From Halpernia humi (lineage in GTDB: Bacteria > Bacteroidota > Bacteroidia > Flavobacteriales > Weeksellaceae): DNA of 64,000 bases. The DNA lies in NCBI RefSeq assembly GCF_900108025.1, contig NZ_FNUS01000005.1:62001-126000 (forward strand). The letters are read 5' to 3'. Within the stretch, counting starts at the first letter, position 1; each line of letters begins with the position of its first letter. The position numbers were made by a program, and so were the translations under genes. Below, in pieces: positions 59,257 through 64,000 of the stretch. Below the pieces are notes generated by a model. The model was not told where the DNA came from, searched no databases, and was given only the letters and a program-made list of their open reading frames with translations.

Positions 59257-61205
59257 TGACTAACGATTTACTTTATAATATAATTGTGCAAATGCAGGGA
59301 CAAAATAAAGTCCTTGCATCTGTCAATAATATTCAGAAATCAACTACTTCAATGGTTTCGCAGATTAATAAGAAGTTAGGGGCAATTAGACTAAACGCAA
59401 TTATTGAACAGATTAGCCGTGTGTCTGATGGAATTAGTAGTCTTAATGCGCCGGGCATGTCACTTTCAACATCTATGCATGATCTGCAAGCCATTACCGG
59501 TGTTGCAGGTGATAAATTAAAAGAAATTGAAGGTTATGCCCGGACCGCAGCTAAAACATTTGGAGGTTCTGCAGCGCAGGGTGTAGAATCTTACAAACTG
59601 ATATTAAGCCAACTTTCGCCGGAAATCGCAAAAGTACCAACGGCTTTAAAAAGCATGGGCGACACTGTTAATTATACCTCAAAATTGATGGGCGGAGATA
59701 CCAACGCAGCAACCGAGGTTTTAACTACCGCAATGAATCAGTACGGTATTTCTTTGCAGGATCCTACAAAAGCATCCCAAATAATGGCGGCCATGATGAA
59801 CGTGATGGCAGCATCAGCAAAAGAAGGATCTGCAGAATTCCCACAAATAAAATCTGCTTTAGAAAATGCCGGAATGGCAGCAAAAAGCGCAAATGTATCA
59901 TTTGAGGAAACAAATTCTGCAATTCAGATTTTAGATAAATCCGGAAAAAAAGGTGCTGAGGGTGGCGTTGCTTTAAGAAATGTATTGGCAACCTTGGGAC
60001 AAGGTAGATTTTTACCTAAAACTGTACAGACAGAGTTTAAAAAACTAGGCATAAATATCAGTGATTTGAATAATCCTGGGAAAACTTTATCACAAAGATT
60101 AAGTCTGTTAAAGCCATTATTAAAAGATTCTGCTTTGATGTCCGCCATGTTCGGAAAAGAAAATGCAAATGCCGCCATGGCATTAATTGGGCAAACTGGT
60201 GAAATGGACCGTTTGACAACTGCAGTAAAAGGAACAAATAGCGCATACGAGCAGGCGGCAATTGTAATGGAAGGTCCTGCAGAAAAAAATGCTAGGCTTA
60301 AAGCGCAATTGGATGACTTTAAAATCTCACTATTCAATGCTACAAATGGCTGGATGGGTTACGCTTCTGTAGTTGCTGATGCGGCAAAGGATATGGCCAA
60401 TCTTTCACCTCTTTTTGATGTAATAGGTAAAGGTTTCATGTTTATTACCAATACCCAAAAAATGGCCACTTTATGGACTAATATTGTTACCGGTGCTCAA
60501 TGGCTTTGGAATGAGTCAATGATGGCTTTCCCTGGATTATGGATAGTGGCAGGTATTGCCGCGTTGGTTGCAATTGTCATGGTTTGCTGGAACAAATTTG
60601 AGGGCTTCAGAAAAGTCATTTTCAAAGGTTGGGAAGCATTAAAACTATTTGGCAAAGTAATTAAAGATTATGTGATCAACAGATTTACCGAAATGTTATC
60701 AGGTATAACCGGAATTGGTTCTGCCTTAGTTTCATTTTTTAAAGGAGATTGGCAAAAAGCGTGGGACACCGGAAAAAAAGCAATGTTTGATTTAAGCGGA
60801 ATTGGTTCTACAGGTAAAGCAATATCGCAGGTTGGAAACGGATGGAAAGGTGCAATGGCTGCAGGAACAGCGGCTTCTGATGCTTACACAAAAGCGCATG
60901 GAAAAACTAAAGATGCAACCAATGTGAATAGTGGAATTGCTACGCCGGTTGGAATTCCAGGTTCCGATGGTGCAGGTTCCGGTGGCGGTGGGAATGCTGC
61001 AGAAACTAAAGCAAAAGGTAAAAAAACGACTGAAAGTATTGCAACGGGCGGTACAAAACATAATTACGTGACATTAAATTTTAAAGATCTGATCGGTATT
61101 CAAAATTATGCGGGATCCAAAGGATCTGCAATTGATAAAGTTGGATCTGAGATTTTAGATGAAATTTTACGTGCAACCGCATCAGCAGTAACAGCAGGAT
61201 CATGA
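59256..61205 (+). CDS. Tail tape measure protein
   Basis: Encodes 649 residues. The N-terminal half is the TIGR01760-like core (GVAGDKLKEIEGYARTAAKT, GGDTNAATEVLTTAMNQYG, SGKKGAEGGVALRNVLATLG). A hydrophobic stretch follows (about 425-455, GLWIVAGIAALVAIVMVCW), then a Gly/Ser/Ala-rich tail (about 560-590). It sets tail length and may help DNA cross the membrane. Its length suggests a tail of roughly 90-100 nm by the usual rule of about 0.15 nm per residue. Confidence 0.88.
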   Translation: MTNDLLYNIIVQMQGQNKVLASVNNIQKSTTSMVSQINKKLGAIRLNAIIEQISRVSDGISSLNAPGMSLSTSMHDLQAITGVAGDKLKEIEGYARTAAKTFGGSAAQGVESYKLILSQLSPEIAKVPTALKSMGDTVNYTSKLMGGDTNAATEVLTTAMNQYGISLQDPTKASQIMAAMMNVMAASAKEGSAEFPQIKSALENAGMAAKSANVSFEETNSAIQILDKSGKKGAEGGVALRNVLATLGQGRFLPKTVQTEFKKLGINISDLNNPGKTLSQRLSLLKPLLKDSALMSAMFGKENANAAMALIGQTGEMDRLTTAVKGTNSAYEQAAIVMEGPAEKNARLKAQLDDFKISLFNATNGWMGYASVVADAAKDMANLSPLFDVIGKGFMFITNTQKMATLWTNIVTGAQWLWNESMMAFPGLWIVAGIAALVAIVMVCWNKFEGFRKVIFKGWEALKLFGKVIKDYVINRFTEMLSGITGIGSALVSFFKGDWQKAWDTGKKAMFDLSGIGSTGKAISQVGNGWKGAMAAGTAASDAYTKAHGKTKDATNVNSGIATPVGIPGSDGAGSGGGGNAAETKAKGKKTTESIATGGTKHNYVTLNFKDLIGIQNYAGSKGSAIDKVGSEILDEILRATASAVTAGS

Positions 61206-61921
61206 AGTTAACAAACGAAAACGCACTGATCGCTTCACTATTGGGAAGTAAAGTTGTTGAACAGATCCCAAGATTTGCAGCGGTGCAAAATGAGATCTCA
61301 AAACATGTTTTACCACCTGTGAGATTTTTACCGATTCTTAATCAACCTGTAAATGTTCATTATCCAAGTTATGAGGTTCAAAATAATGAGGATCAGTTGT
61401 GGCGAAATGATCAGACGATCTCAGAAGATAATCAGTTTTTCCCATTTTCATTCAGAAGTTCAAAGGATGAAAATTGGTATTTATTGCCTTGGGAACCGAT
61501 GTTAAATATTGAAGGTGCAAACATTATTGTAAAGAGAAATATTGCAAAAGCAGGAAAAAATCTAATTGGATCCATAAAGGAAAGATGGTCAACAGATGAT
61601 TACCAAATCACTATTACTGGTGCTTTTTATGGTGATAAAATGCTTGGGAAATCCTCACAAACCTATCCACGCTACGAAATGGAACGTTTGAGAGATTACC
61701 TTTTAACTGCAGAAGCAATTGAGGTTCTTTGTGAGCCATTGCAAATTTTAAATATTAATAAAATCGTGATTGAATCGGTTTCGTTTCCTTTCACAAAGGG
61801 TGAAAACGTTCAGGCATACGAAATAAAGGCTTTGTCAGATTTCCCATATAATCTGATCTATAAACGAAAAAAGGGAATTTTAGACGTTGGAATACCTATT
61901 GGCGGACAACCTGAGAGATAA
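61202..61921 (+). CDS. DUF6046-like phage tail protein
   Basis: Encodes 239 residues (NENALIASLLGSKVVEQIPR, SSKDENWYLLPWEPMLNIEG, NKIVIESVSFPFTKGENVQA). The start overlaps the tape measure stop (ATGA). The family occurs in Bacteroidota Mu-like phages between tape measure and hub genes, in the place of Mu gpN (DNA circulation). Role in the tail tip is inferred. Confidence 0.62.
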   Translation: MKLTNENALIASLLGSKVVEQIPRFAAVQNEISKHVLPPVRFLPILNQPVNVHYPSYEVQNNEDQLWRNDQTISEDNQFFPFSFRSSKDENWYLLPWEPMLNIEGANIIVKRNIAKAGKNLIGSIKERWSTDDYQITITGAFYGDKMLGKSSQTYPRYEMERLRDYLLTAEAIEVLCEPLQILNINKIVIESVSFPFTKGENVQAYEIKALSDFPYNLIYKRKKGILDVGIPIGGQPER

Positions 61922-61924
61922 ATT

Positions 61925-62896
61925 ATGTATCAATTAAACTGGGACATCAGCTTTAGAAATAAAGAAGGCATTTATAACCTGGGAATTTTAGCAGAATGCC
62001 AGATAGAAAAATCTGTAAAAAACCTCGCAGATTTTGCGACAATTATTTTACCTGAAGCCGATATGAATAAAGTTTTGCGCGTTCAGGATTTTATAAAATC
62101 GGGTGATGAAGTTAAAATAAGATTGGGTTATGACAGTGATTTAAGTTTAGAATTTGAGGGTTTCGTAAAAGAAATAATTACAGAAGATAGTTCTTTAAAA
62201 ATTTCGTGTGAAGATGGCTTATTTCTCTTCCGGAAAGGAATTCCGAATAAAGAATTTAAGCCTGCCACGGTGAAGCAAATTGCGCAGTATGTTGTTCAAA
62301 ATATTAATCCAGGCTATAAAGTAGTTACAGATTACGATTTAGTTTATGACAAATTCACAATTTACCAGGCTACTGGTTTTGATGTTTTGGCAAAACTGCA
62401 GGAAGAAACAGGTGCAGATATTTATTTTGATATGAAAAATAAAGCATTGCACATCCATCCCGCTTATTTAAGAAAATCGGGTGAAGCTGATTACAGTTTT
62501 CAGCATAACATAGAAACGAGTTCTTTGGAATATAAATCTGCTGAGTTCCGAAAAGTAGAGGTAACAGTTGAAAGTGTTGGATTAGACGGCAAAACAATCA
62601 GTAAAACAGTTGGCCAGACCGGTGGTGAAAAAATCACTAAAAAAGTGGGACGGCTATCATCAAATGCAGTTAAAATAATTGCAGACACGGAATATAAAAA
62701 TAGAATGGCGCCAGGATATGAAGGCACTTTTGATGCCTGGCTAATTCCATACGTCGAACCAAGTTTCACGATCGGGATATACGATGATGATTATCTGTAT
62801 AAAGACGGAAGATATTACACTGAAAGTGTAGTTACTAATTTTAGTGAAAGTGGCGGAAAACGCACTGTAACACCGGCAATAAAACTGAGTAAATGA
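61925..62896 (+). CDS. Tail hub / late control-like protein (Mu gpP, gpD-like)
   Basis: Encodes 323 residues. SFRNKEGIYNLGILAECQIE, VKIRLGYDSDLSLEFEGFVK and later TIYQATGFDVLAKLQEETGA match the gpD/gp44 hub fold of contractile tails (VgrG-like beta domains). The C-terminal segment GTFDAWLIPYVEPSFTIGIY followed by YYTESVVTNFSESGGKRTVT supports this. It forms the central hub to which the spike is attached. Its stop overlaps the next start. Confidence 0.75.
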   Translation: MYQLNWDISFRNKEGIYNLGILAECQIEKSVKNLADFATIILPEADMNKVLRVQDFIKSGDEVKIRLGYDSDLSLEFEGFVKEIITEDSSLKISCEDGLFLFRKGIPNKEFKPATVKQIAQYVVQNINPGYKVVTDYDLVYDKFTIYQATGFDVLAKLQEETGADIYFDMKNKALHIHPAYLRKSGEADYSFQHNIETSSLEYKSAEFRKVEVTVESVGLDGKTISKTVGQTGGEKITKKVGRLSSNAVKIIADTEYKNRMAPGYEGTFDAWLIPYVEPSFTIGIYDDDYLYKDGRYYTESVVTNFSESGGKRTVTPAIKLSK

Positions 62897-63396
62897 AAGA
62901 TAAGATTGCACAACTGAAAGAAAATATCCGGGGAATTGTGGCGGCCAATCCAAATTTACCGATTGATGGAATAGTGACAAAAATTGAAGGTGATACCTGC
63001 AGCGTAAAATTAGCTGATGGTTTTGAAATTTCAGATATAAGATTGAAGGCAACAGCAGATGGCGAAAATAATTTTTTGATAATTCCAAAAATTAATTCGC
63101 GCGTTTTAATGCTTAGCGCGGACGGAACCATAGGGAATTTAACAATGATAAAATGTGATGTGGCGGAAAAGATCATTTTTAATGAAAATGGATTAAATGT
63201 AGAAATTGATAGTACTGAAGGGAAAATAAAAGTTGAAAACGATGAAACCAGTTTTACTGATTTATTTCAGCAATTGGTAGATCTTCTAAAAACATTAAAA
63301 GTCTTCACACCAGTTGGACCAAGTGGTATTCCTTTACCGGATTCCATTTTAAAGATAGAAAAATTTGAAACCGATTTTAAAACAATTTTAAAATGA
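62893..63396 (+). CDS. Baseplate spike / gpV-like protein (Mu gp45-like)
   Basis: Encodes 167 residues. The OB-like N-terminal domain reads DGIVTKIEGDTCSVKLADG, then RLKATADGENNFLIIPKINS. A short beta-helix-like part follows (EIDSTEGKIKVENDETSF). The position after the hub gene fits the membrane-piercing spike. C-terminal FTPVGPSGIPLPDSI is typical of this family. Overlaps both neighbours by 4 bp. Confidence 0.72.
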   Translation: MKDKIAQLKENIRGIVAANPNLPIDGIVTKIEGDTCSVKLADGFEISDIRLKATADGENNFLIIPKINSRVLMLSADGTIGNLTMIKCDVAEKIIFNENGLNVEIDSTEGKIKVENDETSFTDLFQQLVDLLKTLKVFTPVGPSGIPLPDSILKIEKFETDFKTILK

Positions 63397-63608
63397 GTTT
63401 AGCCACAAAAAAAGCAGCAGCAAAAACTGCGCTTGTGACAATTTTAGAAGAAATGATGACGCGTGAAGAAACTTCCATAGAAGAATTTTCAGAACGTATA
63501 ATTGATGTTTTGGAAGTTTGGTTAAAAGAAGCATCAATACAGTATATAAGTGGATTAATAGCACCAAATGGAGCTGTAACCGGAACTTTTGAAGGAAAAT
63601 TAGAATGA
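63393..63608 (+). CDS. Small baseplate-region protein
   Basis: Encodes 71 residues. Alanine/lysine-rich N-terminal helix (LATKKAAAKTALVTILEEMM), then IQYISGLIAPNGAVTGTFEG. The latter phrase is found in small proteins lying between spike and gp25-like genes in Bacteroidota phages. Overlaps neighbours by 4 bp. Confidence 0.58.
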   Translation: MSLATKKAAAKTALVTILEEMMTREETSIEEFSERIIDVLEVWLKEASIQYISGLIAPNGAVTGTFEGKLE

Positions 63609-63946
63609 AAAGTAAAGCAACTGGCATACAGTATAAGGACAGTTTAGATGGTAAAAATTACGATCTGAAAATTAATATTGTCAAGGATCAGTATGGAAGA
63701 ATAATCAGCGGTTTGGTGATCGGCGAAACTTTAGAGCAAAATATGGCTTCTATCCTTATTGCAGAACCGGGCGATTTTAAGTCCAATCTTTTACTGGGTG
63801 TTGGATTGCGTTCATCACTATTAGATGAAGATCTTTTAAAGTACAGACATGCTATAAAACAACAATTTGCACTGGATGGCCTAAACGTTAATCATTTGGA
63901 ATTATATAACCTTCAAAATTTTTCTATCGATGCAGAATACGAATAA
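63605..63946 (+). CDS. Baseplate protein, Mu gp46/gp25-like
   Basis: Encodes 113 residues (LKINIVKDQYGRIISGLVIG, QNMASILIAEPGDFKSNLLL, GVGLRSSLLDEDLLKYRHAI). Lengths and the G-V-G-L motif fit Mu gp46, the gp25-like wedge component. Its stop codon overlaps the next start region by 17 bp. Confidence 0.68.
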   Translation: MKSKATGIQYKDSLDGKNYDLKINIVKDQYGRIISGLVIGETLEQNMASILIAEPGDFKSNLLLGVGLRSSLLDEDLLKYRHAIKQQFALDGLNVNHLELYNLQNFSIDAEYE

Positions 63947-64000
63947 AGTACAGCAGGGACAAAGTTTCATCGATATGGTTTGCCAGTTGACCGGAAGTTT
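63930..64000 (+). CDS. Phage protein, partial (N-terminus only)
   Basis: A frame with ATG at 63930 runs off the right edge: MQNTNKVQQGQSFIDMVCQL and then TGS. The V-Q-x-GQS-x-x-D-x-x-x-Q-x-x-GS start resembles small LysM-like or tail X-like proteins of Bacteroidota Mu-like phages. Function is inferred from this short piece. Confidence 0.5.
   Translation, partial: MQNTNKVQQGQSFIDMVCQLTGS

Larger units (their letters stand above)
34621..64000. mobile_element. Mu-like transposable prophage (left part; continues beyond window)
   Basis: Gene order and content are those of a Mu-like phage: leftward CI-type repressor, rightward MuA- and MuB-like genes, DUF3164 and GemA-like genes, then Mu gp27/28/29/36/gpF/gpG-like head genes, capsid, contractile-type sheath and tube, tape measure and baseplate genes. 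The exact left end is not identified; it must lie left of the repressor operator at 34626 and probably right of 34210. The right end, lysis and tail-fibre genes are outside the window. Head genes are inverted relative to the tail genes, unlike phage Mu itself. All main early and structural genes are intact, so it may be functional. Confidence 0.88.

Overview
The window comes from an AT-rich Bacteroidota genome, most likely a Flavobacteriia / Weeksellaceae (Chryseobacterium-like) member. The signs are a type 9 secretion (T9SS) C-terminal sorting domain, TPR-LytTR sensors, Bacteroidota-type -7 boxes (TAnnTTTG), RHS/DUF6443-type proteins and the near absence of Shine-Dalgarno sequences. The genus is inferred, not proven.

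Layout. (1) 1-2.3 kb: minus-strand genes for small secreted proteins, one a HExxH metalloprotease; two of them share almost the same signal peptide. (2) 2.5-12 kb: a TPR-LytTR sensor-regulator, then a stress/dormancy-like set on the minus strand (Ca2+-type P-ATPase, tandem Usp, cupin, AraC regulator, HPF/RaiA, a small protein, a possible eRF1-like protein, DUF389). Two of its intergenic regions carry the same 40-bp bipartite promoter-like motif. (3) 12.5-21.3 kb: a self-contained module, histidine kinase plus NtrC-type regulator (minus), divergent from HlyD adaptor, MacB-like ATPase, FtsX-like permease and TolC (plus). The divergent gap holds two 16-bp palindromes and a sigma-54 -24/-12 promoter. 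A ~220-bp MITE-like element supplies the tolC stop codon. (4) 21.6-34.2 kb: accessory region with a Fic protein, an IS110 fragment, a three-gene T9SS/RHS locus with a small membrane protein behind it, a REPIN, an IS21 remnant and a 5'-truncated xre gene. A 92-bp direct repeat occurs on both sides of the RHS locus.

(5) About 34.6 kb to the right edge: a Mu-like transposable prophage, cut off by the window end. Leftward CI/LexA-like repressor; rightward early genes (small regulators, MuA-like transposase, MuB-like ATPase, a second P-loop ATPase, DUF3164, GemA-like protein, many small ORFs) ending at a terminator at 45.2 kb. From 45.2 to 48.9 kb lies a run of small transcription units with their own TAnnTTTG promoters, including a RexA/RexB-like pair that is the best candidate for a little-described exclusion or defence system. 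Head and packaging genes (Mu gp27/28, gp36, gp29, gpF, gpG, gp37-like) then run leftward, and protease/scaffold, capsid, sheath, tube, frameshifted tail chaperone, tape measure, hub and baseplate genes run rightward from a shared divergent region at 54.3-54.5 kb with 21-bp tandem repeats.

Regulatory logic seen in the sequence: four GGAA-N5-TTCC dyads occur at the left prophage end, twice between repressor and early genes, and once inside the promoter of the 75-residue gene at 47.4 kb. This suggests the repressor controls both the early operon and a candidate late regulator. All functions are read from sequence and family knowledge without database searches.
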